Shown piece by piece: positions 1-9,568 of a stretch of DNA of 64,000 nt. The notes beneath the pieces were generated by a model. It was not told the DNA's origin and did not search any database. It saw only the letters and a list, made by a program, of their open reading frames with translations. The translations under genes were made by a program, and so were the position numbers. Position 1 is the first letter of the stretch, and each line of letters opens with the position of its first letter. This DNA is from Knoellia sp. Soil729 (GTDB lineage Bacteria; Actinomycetota; Actinomycetes; Actinomycetales; Dermatophilaceae). The stretch spans positions 277,550 through 341,549 of the forward strand of contig NZ_LMSA01000002.1 in assembly GCF_001427985.1 (NCBI RefSeq). Reading direction: 5' to 3'.

Positions 1-1081
1 CGTCCGTGAACGCGTCCTCATCGATGACGTCGGTGGACGCGTAACGGGAGTCAGGGACGAGGTCGGAGACGTCGATCGTCTCCACGATGACCCGCGGCTC
101 GGCGAAGTGACAGGCCGAACGGTGCGCACCTGCCCCGTCCGGGCGATCCATGAGCTCCGGGTCGTCGACCGAGCAGCGCTCCTGCGCCTTGAAGCACCGG
201 GTGTGGAAGCGGCACCCCGACGGCGGGTTGGCCGGCGAGGGCACGTCGCCGGAGAGCACGATCTGCTCACGCTTGCCACGCATCGTCGGGTCCGGGACCG
301 GCACCGCCGAGAGGAGTGCCTGCGTGTAGGGGTGGGTCGGCCGCTGGTAGATCTCCTCCTCGGTGCCGAGCTCGACCATCCGTCCGAGGTACATGACTCC
401 GACGCGGTCGGAGATGTGCCGGACGACGGAGAGGTCGTGGGCGATGAAGATGTAGGACAGGCCCAGCTCGTCCTGCAGCTTCTCCATGAGGTTGATGACC
501 TGCGCCTGCACCGAGACGTCGAGGGCCGAGACCGGCTCGTCACAGATGAGCACCTTGGGGCGCAGGGCGATACCGCGGGCGATACCGATGCGCTGACGCT
601 GACCACCGGAGAACTGGTGCGGGTAGCGGTTGATGTGCTCGGGGTTGAGGCCCACCAGGTCGAGGAGCTCCTTGACGGCCGCCTTGCGACCACCCTTGGG
701 CACGACGTCGGGGTGGATCTCGAAGGGCTCACCGATGATGTCGCCGACCGTCTTGCGCGGGTTGAGCGACGTGTAGGGGTCCTGGAACACGATCTGGATG
801 TCGCGACGCAGCTTGCGCATCGCGGAGCCACCCTGCGAGTACATGTCGACGCCGTCGAAGTTCACGGTGCCCGAGGTGGGCTCCTCGAGACGCATCAGCA
901 CGCGGCCCAGCGTGGACTTGCCACAACCGGACTCGCCGACGATGCCGAGCGTCTCACCACGGTGCAGCTCGAAGGAGACGCCGTCGACCGCCTTGACGTG
1001 ACCGGTCGTCGTGCGCAGGACACCACCCTTGATCGGGTAGTGCTTGTACAGGTCGTCAGCCTTCAGGATGACGTCAGCCAT
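1..1081 (-). CDS. oppF: Oligopeptide/dipeptide ABC transporter ATP-binding protein OppF (3' end cut by window edge)
   Basis: Second ATPase of a peptide-type ABC importer; it would power uptake through OppBC in the cytoplasm with OppD. The frame is open from ATG 1081 to base 1 (360 codons visible, no stop). Visible motifs are Walker [11 protein letters not shown]-loop [12 protein letters not shown], signature [16 protein letters not shown], Walker [15 protein letters not shown]-loop FIAHDLSVV, and the C-terminal OppD/F-type cysteines (GCRFHTRC...). The start lies 5 nt inside the end of oppD (overlap ATGGCTGA) and is preceded by GAGGAGGT, so translation is probably coupled. Substrate is not determinable from sequence. 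Confidence 0.93.
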   Translation of the reverse strand, partial: MADVILKADDLYKHYPIKGGVLRTTTGHVKAVDGVSFELHRGETLGIVGESGCGKSTLGRVLMRLEEPTSGTVNFDGVDMYSQGGSAMRKLRRDIQIVFQDPYTSLNPRKTVGDIIGEPFEIHPDVVPKGGRKAAVKELLDLVGLNPEHINRYPHQFSGGQRQRIGIARGIALRPKVLICDEPVSALDVSVQAQVINLMEKLQDELGLSYIFIAHDLSVVRHISDRVGVMYLGRMVELGTEEEIYQRPTHPYTQALLSAVPVPDPTMRGKREQIVLSGDVPSPANPPSGCRFHTRCFKAQERCSVDDPELMDRPDGAGAHRSACHFAEPRVIVETIDVSDLVPDSRYASTDVIDEDAFTD

Positions 1082-2108
1082 TGAGGACCTCCTCGGCGAA
1101 GTGGCAGGCGGACTGCTGGTTCCCGACGGTGCGCAGCGCGGGCTCCTCGGTGCGGCAGATGTCCTGGGCCATGCGGCAGCGCGGGTGGAACGTGCAGCCC
1201 GAGGGGATGCGGGTGAGGTTGGGCGGGAGCCCACCGATGGCCGCCAGCGTCTGGCCCTTCTGGTCCAGTCGCGGGATCGACTCCAGCAGCCCACGGGTGT
1301 AGGGGTGCGCCGGGTGGGCGTAGAGGTCCTCGATCCCGGCCCGCGCGACGATGCGGCCGGCATACATGACGGCAGCACGGTCGGCCACGTCGGCGACGAC
1401 GCCGAGGTCGTGCGTGATGAGGATCAGGCCCATCTGGCGCTCCTCCTGGAGCTCAGCGAGCAGGGCCATGATCTGAGCCTGGACGGTCACGTCGAGCGCG
1501 GTCGTCGGCTCGTCGGCGATGAGGACTGCCGGGTCGAGCGCGATGGCCATGGCGATCATGATGCGCTGGCGCATACCGCCCGAGAACTGGTGCGGGTAGT
1601 TCTTGACCCGGTCCTTGGCTCCGGGGATCGCGACCCGCTCCATGAGGCGCACGGCCTGGGCGTACGCGTCGGAGCGGTTCATGCCCCGGTGCTGACGGAA
1701 CATCTCACCGATCTGCCACCCGACCGGGAAGGTCGGGTTGAGCGAGCTCAGCGCGTCCTGGAAGATCATCGAGATCTCCGGGCCGCGCGACTTGCGGCGC
1801 TGCTCCTGGTTCATGGTCAGGAGGTCCTGGCCGCAGTAGCGGATCGCTCCGGACGGGATGACCGCAGGCGGCATGTCGAGGATGCCCATGATCGCCTGCG
1901 CGGTCACCGACTTGCCCGACCCCGACTCACCGAGGATCGCGAGGGTCTCTCCCTGACGCAGGTCGAAGGAGACGCCGTTGATCGCCCTGGCGACACCCTC
2001 GGGGGTGTGGAACTCGACGAAGAGGTCCTCGACCTCGAGGAGCAGGCCGTCGGCGCCGGCCTTGTAGTTGGACTCCGGGATGGCGGACTTGGTGGTGCTG
2101 GTGCTCAC
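1074..2108 (-). CDS. oppD: Oligopeptide/dipeptide ABC transporter ATP-binding protein OppD
   Basis: First ATPase of the importer, 344 aa. Walker [10 protein letters not shown], signature [16 protein letters not shown], Walker [15 protein letters not shown], then the C-terminal oligopeptide-type extension [16 protein letters not shown] chose GTG 2108 because AGGAGG lies 8 nt upstream and this leaves a 16-nt gap to oppC. The longer reading from 2162 would overlap oppC by 38 nt and has no ribosome site. Fourth gene of the operon; its stop overlaps the oppF start. Confidence 0.93.
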   Translation of the reverse strand: MSTSTTKSAIPESNYKAGADGLLLEVEDLFVEFHTPEGVARAINGVSFDLRQGETLAILGESGSGKSVTAQAIMGILDMPPAVIPSGAIRYCGQDLLTMNQEQRRKSRGPEISMIFQDALSSLNPTFPVGWQIGEMFRQHRGMNRSDAYAQAVRLMERVAIPGAKDRVKNYPHQFSGGMRQRIMIAMAIALDPAVLIADEPTTALDVTVQAQIMALLAELQEERQMGLILITHDLGVVADVADRAAVMYAGRIVARAGIEDLYAHPAHPYTRGLLESIPRLDQKGQTLAAIGGLPPNLTRIPSGCTFHPRCRMAQDICRTEEPALRTVGNQQSACHFAEEVLNG

Positions 2109-2124
2109 TGGTGGCTCCTCCTGC

Positions 2125-3045
2125 TCATCGGGACTTCGGGTCGAAGGCGTCCCGCACGGCATCGCCGAGAAGGATGAACGCCAGCACCGCGAGGCTGAGG
2201 AACAGACTGGGGAAGAAGAGGACGTGCGGGTAGGTGCGGATCGAGCTCAGCGCGTCGCTGATCGCCACACCCCAGGAGATCGCCGGAGGCGTCAGGCCGA
2301 TGCCGAGGAACGACAGGGTGGCCTCCACCACGATGAAGACACCGAGGTTGATCGTCGCGACGACGATCGCCGGGGCCAGCGCGTTGGGCAGGATGTGCGA
2401 GCGGATGATCCGCCAAGGGCTCGCACCGAGGGCGCGGGCCGCCAGGACATACTCGTTGGGCTTGACCTGGAGCACGCTCGAGCGCATGAGACGCGCGATC
2501 GTGGGCCAGCCGAACACCGTGAGGACCAGGACGACCTTGCCGACCACGATGAAGTAGTTGGAGTTCGGGCCGTTCGGGAAGCTCGCCATGAAGAGGATCC
2601 CGCCGAGGATGAGCGGGATGGCGTAGAAGATGTCCGTGATGCGCGACAGGAGCGCGTCGAGCCAACGGCCGTAGAAGCCGGAGACGACCCCGATGACCCC
2701 GCCCAGGAGCAGGGTGGTCAGCGACGCCAGCACACCGACGAGGATCGACGCGCGAGCGCCGTAGATGGTGCGGGCGTAGATGTCGTAGCCCTGCGTGTCG
2801 GTACCGAACCAGTGCTCCGCACTGGGGGTGGCCCGCACGTTGCTGATGTTGCCGAAGGAGGGGTCGGTCTTGGTGAACAGGGACGGCCAGATCGACATGA
2901 GGACGAAGAGTCCGATGAGGAGGACTGCGCTCCAGAACATCGCGTTGGAGCGCAGGGAGCGCCACGCGTCCTGACCGAGCGAACGGGCCTCGCCGACCTC
3001 TTCGACGGCCGCAGGCTGCACGGTTGAGGCGACGGTGTCACTCAT
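2125..3045 (-). CDS. oppC: Oligopeptide ABC transporter permease OppC
   Basis: Inner-membrane permease, 306 aa. It has an N-terminal cytoplasmic segment, a first membrane helix near residues 37-55, and the BPD-type permease core. The EAA loop that contacts the ATPases is visible (EYVLAARALGASPWRII, then HILPN). It also has the conserved FGTDTQGYDIYART-type segment of OppC/DppC proteins. The start ATG overlaps the end of oppB by 8 nt (ATGAGTGA), indicating coupled translation. It should pair with OppB as the pore. Confidence 0.93.
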   Translation of the reverse strand: MSDTVASTVQPAAVEEVGEARSLGQDAWRSLRSNAMFWSAVLLIGLFVLMSIWPSLFTKTDPSFGNISNVRATPSAEHWFGTDTQGYDIYARTIYGARASILVGVLASLTTLLLGGVIGVVSGFYGRWLDALLSRITDIFYAIPLILGGILFMASFPNGPNSNYFIVVGKVVLVLTVFGWPTIARLMRSSVLQVKPNEYVLAARALGASPWRIIRSHILPNALAPAIVVATINLGVFIVVEATLSFLGIGLTPPAISWGVAISDALSSIRTYPHVLFFPSLFLSLAVLAFILLGDAVRDAFDPKSR

Positions 3046-3967
3046 GGCTGATCCTCGGGTCGAGCACGCCGTAGAGCAGGTCGACGAGCAGGTTGACGAG
3101 CAGGTAGACGATGACGAGCACGGTCACCGTGGAGACGACGGCGATACCGTCGCGGGAGTTGATGCCCTTCCAGATGTAGCCACCCACTCCCTGGATGTTG
3201 AAGATGCGCTCGGTCACGATGGCACCGCCGAGGAGCGCTCCGAAGTCGGCACCGATGAAGGTGACGACGGGGATGAGGGAGTTGCGCAAGGTGTGCACAC
3301 CGACGGCGCGCCGCTTCGTCAGGCCCTTGGCGACGGCCGTGCGCACGTAGTCGGCGCGCAGGTTCTCGACAAGGTTGGTCCTCGTGAGTCGCGCGACGTA
3401 GGCGACCGAGAGCGAGCCCAGCACGAACGCCGGCAGGATCAGCGAGAAGGTGGACGCCTCCAGGCTCGGCACGGTGGCGGGGAAGATTCCCCACTTGATA
3501 CCGAACAGGTACTGGAGGAACACCCCGATGACGAACACCGGGATGGAGATGACGAAGAGCGTGCTCACGGTGACGAGGTTGTCGACGAACCTGCCTTTTC
3601 GCACGCCAGCGAGCACGCCTGCGAGGATGCCGATGAAGGTCTCGAAGGCGATCGCCATGATGGCGAGCCGACCGGTGATCGTGTAGCGCTTGGCCAGGTC
3701 TTCCTTGACGGGAATGCCGTAGTAGTTCGTGCCGAGGTCGCCCTGCGCGAACTTGCCGAGGTACTTGCCGTACTGGATGAGCAGCGGGTCGTTGAGGTTG
3801 TGCTCCTCGCGGAACTTCGCGACGTACTCCGCCGAGCACGGACGTTCTCCGCACTTGCCGGAGGTCGGGTCTCCGGGCAGGGCGAAGACCATGGCGAAGA
3901 TGATGAAGGTTGCTCCCAGTACCACCGGGATCATCTGCAGCAGTCGCCTGACGATGTACTTGCCCAT
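3038..3967 (-). CDS. oppB: Oligopeptide ABC transporter permease OppB
   Basis: Inner-membrane permease, 309 aa, beginning MGKYIVRRLLQMIPVVLGA, the typical OppB/DppB N-terminus with its first membrane helix. The EAA loop DYVRTAVAKGLTKRRAV followed by HTLRNSLIPV is clear. The start is set by AGGAGGTGAC directly before ATG 3967; the open frame extends to 4168 but that part has no ribosome site and is hairpin-rich leader. It is separated from oppA by about 280 nt holding two strong hairpins, so it is probably made by partial read-through from oppA. Confidence 0.94.
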   Translation of the reverse strand: MGKYIVRRLLQMIPVVLGATFIIFAMVFALPGDPTSGKCGERPCSAEYVAKFREEHNLNDPLLIQYGKYLGKFAQGDLGTNYYGIPVKEDLAKRYTITGRLAIMAIAFETFIGILAGVLAGVRKGRFVDNLVTVSTLFVISIPVFVIGVFLQYLFGIKWGIFPATVPSLEASTFSLILPAFVLGSLSVAYVARLTRTNLVENLRADYVRTAVAKGLTKRRAVGVHTLRNSLIPVVTFIGADFGALLGGAIVTERIFNIQGVGGYIWKGINSRDGIAVVSTVTVLVIVYLLVNLLVDLLYGVLDPRISHE

Positions 3968-4145
3968 GTCACCTCCTGGGTTGCAATCGGCCCCTTCCGT
4001 GGTGACGGATGGGCGCAAACGGGACGGCAGTGGCTCGCCTCGTGATGTCTGAGAGTGGCCTCGTGGGCCAGCCAGACCTGCAACATACCTGACGGCGGGG
4101 GGGCCGTTCGGCTGGTCACAGGTGTGGGGGGCGACGGTGCCCCTG

Positions 4146-4207
4146 TGCCGGGGCCCATGCCCCGGCATGCTGTCGGCCTGCCGGCGAAGTGCCGGCAGGC
4201 CGACAGC
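4146..4207 (-). terminator. Tandem hairpins after oppA (partial terminator / mRNA stabiliser)
   Basis: Two adjacent perfect inverted repeats follow the oppA stop on the minus strand. One pairs 4169-4185 with 4191-4207 (17 bp, 5-nt loop). The other pairs 4146-4153 with 4160-4167 (8 bp, 6-nt loop). Neither has a T tract. In peptide transport operons a hairpin after the binding-protein gene commonly reduces read-through and protects the upstream mRNA, giving excess binding protein; that role is inferred here. The rest of 3968-4248 holds G-runs on the plus strand and no gene I can support. Confidence 0.7.
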
Positions 4208-4248
4208 CTGCTGAGTGTCGGGTCAGCTGCTCACCCGACACGGGGGAA

Positions 4249-5910
4249 TCACTTGAGCGTGATGCTCCCGTAGTCCGGCACACCGAACGGCGTGACCTTG
4301 ACGTTGGTGACCTTGTCGGACCAACCCATGGTGGTGGTGCCATACCAGAGCGGGATGGACGCCATGTCCTGGGCGAGAAGGGCCTCGGCCTCCTGGTAGA
4401 GCTTGTTCGACTCGGCGGCGTCGGTCGCAGCAGCGGCCTCGGCGAGCTTGGCGTCGAACGCCGGGTTGTTGTACTCGCCGTCGTTGGACGAGGCACCCTT
4501 GCCGTAGATCGGCGTGAGGAAGTTCTCGATCGACGGGTAGTCCATCTGCCAGCCGGTGCGGAACATGCCCTTCATCTTGTGGTCGTGGATCTGCTTGCGG
4601 AAGGTGGAGAAGTCCACGACACCGGTGGCGACACAGTCCACACCCAGGGCGTTCTTGATGCTGTTGCAGGTGGCCTCGGTCCACTCCTTGTGCGATGCGT
4701 CAGCGTTGTAGGAGAGGGTCATCTTGCCACCCTTGAAACCGCCGGCCTTCTCGAGCTGGGCCTTGGCCTTGGCGGGGTCGAACTTGCAGAACTCTCCACA
4801 GACGTCGGGCTTGTAGCCGTCGACGACCGGGGAGACCCAGCCGGTGGCGGGCTGACGCGTGCCGTTGAAGATGGCCTTGATGATGCCCTCACGGTCGATC
4901 GCCATGGAGATGGCCTTGCGGACCTCCGGCGGGTAGTTCGGGTCGACCGACTTGGGGGCGGTGGTGATCGTCTGGATGACGCCGACCGGCTTCTGGAGGT
5001 TGCGGTCCGGAAGGTCGGTCTTGTACTTGGCGTCGATCTGGGCGCTGGCCGGGATCTCGTCGGTCACGTCGAGCTGGTTGGCCAGGACGTCGGCGTAGGC
5101 AGCCCCACTGTCCTGGTAGATCTTGAACGTGATGTTGTCGACGTTGGCCTTCTTGTCGCCGCTGTAGTCCGCGAACTTCGAGAGCTTGATCTCGGCGTTC
5201 TTGGTCCAGGTGTCGAGCTTGTAGGGGCCGGCCGCGATCGGCTTGTCACCGAAGCCCTTGGGGTCGGAGAAGAACGCGTCGGGCTGGGGCGAGAAGGCCG
5301 TGTAGCCGAGGCGGACCGGGAGGTTGGAGACCTTGGCTGCCGTCTTGATCGTGAAGGTGTTGTCGTCGACGACCTTGAGGCCGGACATCTCCTTGGCCTT
5401 GGGGTCGGGTGCCTTCTGGGGCCCGTCCGGGCCGTCCGGGTCCTCGGACTGGAGGTCGGCGTAGCCCTCGATGGGCTCGAAGAAGTAGGAGCCGAGCTGG
5501 GCATTGGGACCGTAGGCGGTGTAGTTCCACGCGTCGACGAAGTTCTTGGCCTTGACGACGGTGCCGTCCTGGAACTTGTAGTCCTTCTTGAGCTTGACCG
5601 TGAAGTTCTGGTTGTCCGTGGTCTCGATCGACTCCGCGATGTCCATCTCGGGAGCAGCCGTCTCGTCGTTGTACTTGATGAGCTTGGCCGTGATGACGTC
5701 GAGCACGTTGCCACCACAGGTCTCGGACGTGTTGCCCGCGATCAGGGGGTTCTCAGGGTTGCAGCCACGAACGGAGATGGATCCGCCGGTCTTGCCGGCC
5801 GTGTCGGTCTTCTTAGCATCGTCGCTGCCGCCGCCGCCGCCGCAGCCTGCGAGAAGCAGGGCTGCCGCCGAAATGCCGGCCACGGCCACCGTGCGAGTGG
5901 TTCCTCGCAT
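4249..5910 (-). CDS. oppA: Oligopeptide ABC transporter substrate-binding lipoprotein (SBP family 5)
   Basis: Extracellular peptide-binding lipoprotein, 553 aa. The N-terminus has a basic MRGTTRT start, a hydrophobic stretch and the lipobox LLLAGC, so cleavage and lipidation at Cys23 are expected. A GGGGGS linker and the family 5 fold follow, with the usual segments (YKFQDGTVVKAKNFVDAW, RKAISMAIDREGI). ATG 5910 is preceded by AGGAGG with good spacing; the longer frame to 6201 would bury the signal peptide. First gene of the opp operon, divergent from hisN. It could bind oligopeptides, dipeptides or related solutes. Confidence 0.94.
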   Translation of the reverse strand: MRGTTRTVAVAGISAAALLLAGCGGGGGSDDAKKTDTAGKTGGSISVRGCNPENPLIAGNTSETCGGNVLDVITAKLIKYNDETAAPEMDIAESIETTDNQNFTVKLKKDYKFQDGTVVKAKNFVDAWNYTAYGPNAQLGSYFFEPIEGYADLQSEDPDGPDGPQKAPDPKAKEMSGLKVVDDNTFTIKTAAKVSNLPVRLGYTAFSPQPDAFFSDPKGFGDKPIAAGPYKLDTWTKNAEIKLSKFADYSGDKKANVDNITFKIYQDSGAAYADVLANQLDVTDEIPASAQIDAKYKTDLPDRNLQKPVGVIQTITTAPKSVDPNYPPEVRKAISMAIDREGIIKAIFNGTRQPATGWVSPVVDGYKPDVCGEFCKFDPAKAKAQLEKAGGFKGGKMTLSYNADASHKEWTEATCNSIKNALGVDCVATGVVDFSTFRKQIHDHKMKGMFRTGWQMDYPSIENFLTPIYGKGASSNDGEYNNPAFDAKLAEAAAATDAAESNKLYQEAEALLAQDMASIPLWYGTTTMGWSDKVTNVKVTPFGVPDYGSITLK

Positions 5911-6092
5911 GGATGTCCTCCTACGTGTAGAGCCGTCCCAGGGAAAGTGAACGGACATCAGATGAGGGCCGGTCCCGGTCGGGGGGCCCACGCATACCTC
6001 GAACGGCACGCGGTCCCCATGTAAGACCACATCGGCGACATGCACGAGAGGCGTGACCGACCCGAGACCCGATTGTGACCGTTGCGAGCGGC

Positions 6093-6098
6093 TACGGT
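6093..6098 (+). promoter_or_regulatory. -10 box of leaderless hisN transcript
   Basis: TACGGT lies 7 nt before GTG 6106, the spacing expected if transcription starts at the start codon. No Shine-Dalgarno sequence is present. This decides the hisN start. The -35 is not clear. Confidence 0.55.
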
Positions 6099-6105
6099 GA
6101 CGGTC

Positions 6106-6888
6106 GTGCCGACCTATGACGACGACCTCCGACTTGCCCACGTCCTCGCGGACGCCGTCGAACGGGTGACGGTGTCTCGCTTTCGCGCCGAGGACCTGCA
6201 CGTCGAGTCCAAGCCCGACCTCACCCTCGTCAGCGACGCCGACAGAAGCGCCGAGGAGCTGGTGAGGTCACAGCTCAAGCGCACGCGCCCGCGCGACGCC
6301 GTCATCGGTGAGGAGATGGAGTCGACGGGTCACGGCCCACGACAGTGGGTTCTCGACCCGATCGACGGAACCCACAACTTCGTGCGCGGCGTCCCGGTGT
6401 GGGCGACCCTCATCGGGCTGATCGATGCCGGACGCCCCGTCCTGGGTCTGGTGGCCGCACCGGCCCTCAACCGGAGGTGGTGGGCCGCTACGGGCAGCGG
6501 AGCCTGGGCGGGCCGCAGCCTCACCTCGGCCAAGCGCATCACCGTCTCGAAGGTCTCGAGCATCGGCGATGCCTCGATCTCCTACAGCTCTGCGACGTCC
6601 TGGGAGGCGGTCGGCCGCCAGGAGGCCCTGCTCGACCTCGCGCGGGACTGCTGGCGCGAACGTGCCTACGGCGACTTCTGGTCCTACATGCTGCTGGCCG
6701 AGGGAGCGGTCGACATCGCCGCCGAGCCCGAGCTCAACCTCCACGACATGGTGGCGCTCGCGCCGATCGTCACCGAGGCCGGAGGCCGCTTCACCTCCTT
6801 GAAGGGTGAGGACGGACCCTTCGGTGGCAACGCCGTGGCGACCAACGGACTGCTCCACGACGAGGTCCTGGCACGCATCGGTCTGTGA
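6106..6888 (+). CDS. hisN: Histidinol-phosphatase, inositol-monophosphatase family (HisN)
   Basis: Predicted to dephosphorylate histidinol phosphate in histidine synthesis, as the actinobacterial IMPase-type HisN does; 260 aa. Metal-site motifs of the family are present: KPDLTLVSDADR, GEEME, LDPIDGTHNFVRGVPVWA, and late AEPELNLHDMVAL. Overall resemblance to mycobacterial HisN is high, including the ending ATNGLLHDEVLARI. Start GTG 6106 is chosen from the -10 box 7 nt upstream; a TTG at 6082 is also in frame. It is not next to other his genes. A broader inositol-monophosphatase role cannot be excluded. Confidence 0.88.
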   Translation: MPTYDDDLRLAHVLADAVERVTVSRFRAEDLHVESKPDLTLVSDADRSAEELVRSQLKRTRPRDAVIGEEMESTGHGPRQWVLDPIDGTHNFVRGVPVWATLIGLIDAGRPVLGLVAAPALNRRWWAATGSGAWAGRSLTSAKRITVSKVSSIGDASISYSSATSWEAVGRQEALLDLARDCWRERAYGDFWSYMLLAEGAVDIAAEPELNLHDMVALAPIVTEAGGRFTSLKGEDGPFGGNAVATNGLLHDEVLARIGL

Positions 6889-6917
6889 CACCGCCATCTC
6901 GGGCGGGAAGCACCGCC

Positions 6918-8276
6918 TCAGTTGGGGACGACGGTCACCGGCCCCAGGCCGAGCCCCTCGATCCCTTCGCGGACCACCGCGGCATCACCGACGACCACGA
7001 TGACCCACTCCCCCGTCACGACGTCGTTGTATGCCGTCGTGAGACGTGCGTTGTCCACGTCCCTCATGCGGCGCAGCGTGGCGGTCTGGAAGTCGAGTGG
7101 CAGGCCCTCGATGGACAGGGCCGAGGCCTCGTCGGCAACGGCGTCCGCGGTGGCGTAGCGTCCGGGGGCGGTCTGCACGACGTAGTCGACCCCGGCGCGG
7201 ATCTCCTTGTCGGAGAATCCCTCTCGCGCGTGGTCGAGGATCTCGACGAGAAGCCGCAAGGCGTCCACCGTGGCGTCGGCACGCACCGATCCGGCGGTGA
7301 CGAACGACCCCCCACGTGCGCGCGGCCGGAAGCTGGCGCGGATGCCGTAGGTGTAGCCCTTGTCCTCACGCAGCACGGCGTCGACGCGAGCACTCGGTGA
7401 CCCGCCGACGATGAACGAGAGCACCGGGTAGGGGTCCCAGCCCGTGCTGACGGAGCGGTCGGGACCGGGGGCCGCCAGCGACAGCTCGCTCTGCACCGAA
7501 CCGGGCCGGTCCACGAGCACGATGCGGGTGGCACCGCCTGCTGCCACCGGCGGACGCGCCGGGGTGGCGACCACGTGCTCGGGGTTGGCCCAGGCGCCGA
7601 GGCCCTCGGCGACCACCGCCGCAACGTCCACGTCCGCAAGGTCTCCCGCGACCACGAGGGTGGCACCCTGCGGTCCGACGTGCGCGCGGTGGAAAGCCAC
7701 GACGTCCTCGCGCGTGAGGGCCCCGATGGACGCCGGCGTGCCAGCCGTGGGGCGCGAGGCCCGCTCGGTCGGGGCCCAGAGGTTCGCGGTCACCTCGCGC
7801 GCGGCGCGGTGGGGTGCGGACGCACGCTCCTGCTCGATCTCGGCGAGGCGGCTGCGCAGGATGCGCCGGACCTCTGCCTCGGGGAAGACCGGCTCGGCCA
7901 CGGCCTGGCGCAGCAGGTCGAGTGCCGTGGGCAGGAAGCGCTGCGGGACGTCGAGGTCGACGCTGAGCGCGCCGTCGGTGACCGAGGCGCCGAGCACCAT
8001 GCCGCTGCGCTCCATCAGCTCGGCGAACTCGTCGCTCGAGTGGCGGGCGGTGCCCTCGTCGAGCAGTCGCGCCGTCATCGACGCCACCCCCTCGCGGTCC
8101 TGGGGCTCGTCCGAGAGGGACAGGGGCACGACGAGACGCACGGAGATGACGTACTGGCCGGGGACGGCATACGAGAGAACGCGTATGCCGTTCTCCGTCA
8201 CCGACTCGTCGGGCAGTGGGAACGCCCACGGTCCGGGAGGTGCGACATCGGGCCTGGGCACGGCGGCGGCGCTCAT
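6918..8276 (-). CDS. M16 family peptidase-like protein, catalytically inactive partner
   Basis: 452 aa, two M16 half-domains. The zinc motif HxxEH is missing: the matching position reads VASMTARLLDEG. The C-terminal R/Y region typical of the non-catalytic partner is kept (SARVDAVLREDKGYTYGIRASF). Bacterial M16B peptidases often work as a heterodimer of one zinc-bearing and one substrate-positioning subunit, and this gene starts 4 nt inside the end of the zinc-bearing one (ATGA overlap at 8273), which fits. Probably cytoplasmic; no signal peptide. Physiological substrate unknown. Confidence 0.88.
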   Translation of the reverse strand: MSAAAVPRPDVAPPGPWAFPLPDESVTENGIRVLSYAVPGQYVISVRLVVPLSLSDEPQDREGVASMTARLLDEGTARHSSDEFAELMERSGMVLGASVTDGALSVDLDVPQRFLPTALDLLRQAVAEPVFPEAEVRRILRSRLAEIEQERASAPHRAAREVTANLWAPTERASRPTAGTPASIGALTREDVVAFHRAHVGPQGATLVVAGDLADVDVAAVVAEGLGAWANPEHVVATPARPPVAAGGATRIVLVDRPGSVQSELSLAAPGPDRSVSTGWDPYPVLSFIVGGSPSARVDAVLREDKGYTYGIRASFRPRARGGSFVTAGSVRADATVDALRLLVEILDHAREGFSDKEIRAGVDYVVQTAPGRYATADAVADEASALSIEGLPLDFQTATLRRMRDVDNARLTTAYNDVVTGEWVIVVVGDAAVVREGIEGLGLGPVTVVPN

Positions 8277-9559
8277 GCGACCTCCTCGCTCTCGTGGTCG
8301 GTGCGGTAGGCGATGACCGCTCGGGACTCGGGACGCAGCCACGTGGCGGCGGCGGCCTGCACCTGCTCGGGGGTCACGGCGCGCAGACGGTCCAGGTGGG
8401 TGTTGACCATCGTCGGGTCACCGTGGAGGAGCGCGTAGTGCGACAGCGCGTCGGCTCGCTCCTCCTGGCTGGCAAGCATCGACAGCCAGCCACGCTCGGC
8501 CTGCGCCAGCGCGGCGTCCATCTCGGCATCCGTGGGGCCCTCGAGGGCGAACGTCTCGAGCTCCTCCAGCACCGCGGCCTCCACGTCGTCGGCGTCGGCG
8601 TCGGAGTCCACGTCGACGACGATGAACCCCAGCGAGACGCCGTCCACGAAGCCCCAGGAGGTGGCGTGTGCACCCAACGCGGTCTGCTCCTTGCGCACGA
8701 GGCGTCGCACCAGTCGTGAGGACGCGAGCCCGCCCAGTGCATCGAGGGCAAGGCTCGCGGCGCTGAACTCCTCCGTCTCGTCGACGGGGAGCCGGAAGGC
8801 GATGTGCAGCCGGTCGTTGGGCACGGACTCGCGCCGCTCGACCCTGACCGGTCGGGTGAGCGGCGGGAGGGCGTCGACCGCCTCCCGCCGGGGCTCGGGT
8901 CGAGGAACGATGGAGCCGAAGTACCGCTCCACGAGGGCGAATCCGTCGTCTGGGGTGACGTCACCACACAGGGTGAGGACGGTGTTGTCGGGCGCGTAGT
9001 GGCGCCGGAAGAACTCGTGGACGTCCTCGACGCTGGCGGCGTCGAGGTCCTCCATCGAGCCGATCGTGGAGTGGTGGTAGGGGTGCCCCGGCGGGAAGAC
9101 CGCGGCATAGACGTCGATGAGCGCGTTGCCGTAGGGCTGGTTGTCGTAGCGCTGGCGCTTCTCCTCCTTGACCACGTCACGCTGGTTGTCGAGGTTGGCC
9201 TGGTTGACGGCATCGAGGAGGTGTCCGTGCCGGTCGGCCTCGAGCCAGAGAGCGAGCTCGAGCGCTCCCTTGGGGATCGTCTCGAAGTAGTTCGTGCGGT
9301 CGAACCAGGTCGTGGCGTTGAGCCGGCCACCCTGGGCCATCAACGCCTCGAAGTGCTCGCCGCTCGCCACCTGCCGCGAACCCTGGAACATGAGGTGCTC
9401 GAAGAGGTGCGCGAAACCGGTGCGGCCCACGCTCTCGTGGCGCGACCCGACCCCCACCCAGATGTTGACGGTGACGTTGGGGACACTGAGGTCCGGGGAG
9501 ACGACGACACGCAGACCGTTGGGCAGCGTGCGCTCGTGCACCGGGTAGTCGAGCGGCAT
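8273..9559 (-). CDS. M16 family zinc metallopeptidase, catalytic subunit
   Basis: 428 aa, related to mitochondrial processing peptidase beta and bacterial PqqL/YmxG proteins. The inverted zinc motif is H51-L-F-E54-H55. E132 lies at the expected distance (76 residues between H55 and it) as third ligand. The middle segment DNTVLTLCGDV and C-terminal half-domain are normal. A -10 box TAGGGT (9566-9571) 6 nt before the ATG suggests its own leaderless promoter although ndh ends only 9 nt upstream. It forms a translationally coupled pair with the inactive M16 protein. Confidence 0.92.
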   Translation of the reverse strand: MPLDYPVHERTLPNGLRVVVSPDLSVPNVTVNIWVGVGSRHESVGRTGFAHLFEHLMFQGSRQVASGEHFEALMAQGGRLNATTWFDRTNYFETIPKGALELALWLEADRHGHLLDAVNQANLDNQRDVVKEEKRQRYDNQPYGNALIDVYAAVFPPGHPYHHSTIGSMEDLDAASVEDVHEFFRRHYAPDNTVLTLCGDVTPDDGFALVERYFGSIVPRPEPRREAVDALPPLTRPVRVERRESVPNDRLHIAFRLPVDETEEFSAASLALDALGGLASSRLVRRLVRKEQTALGAHATSWGFVDGVSLGFIVVDVDSDADADDVEAAVLEELETFALEGPTDAEMDAALAQAERGWLSMLASQEERADALSHYALLHGDPTMVNTHLDRLRAVTPEQVQAAAATWLRPESRAVIAYRTDHESEEVA

Positions 9560-9568
9560 GACGCCACC

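Noticed and set aside
107-3027. Long plus-strand open frames opposite the opp genes
   Set aside because: They are antisense shadows created by high GC; they lack ribosome sites and known motifs, while the minus frames carry full ABC transporter signatures.
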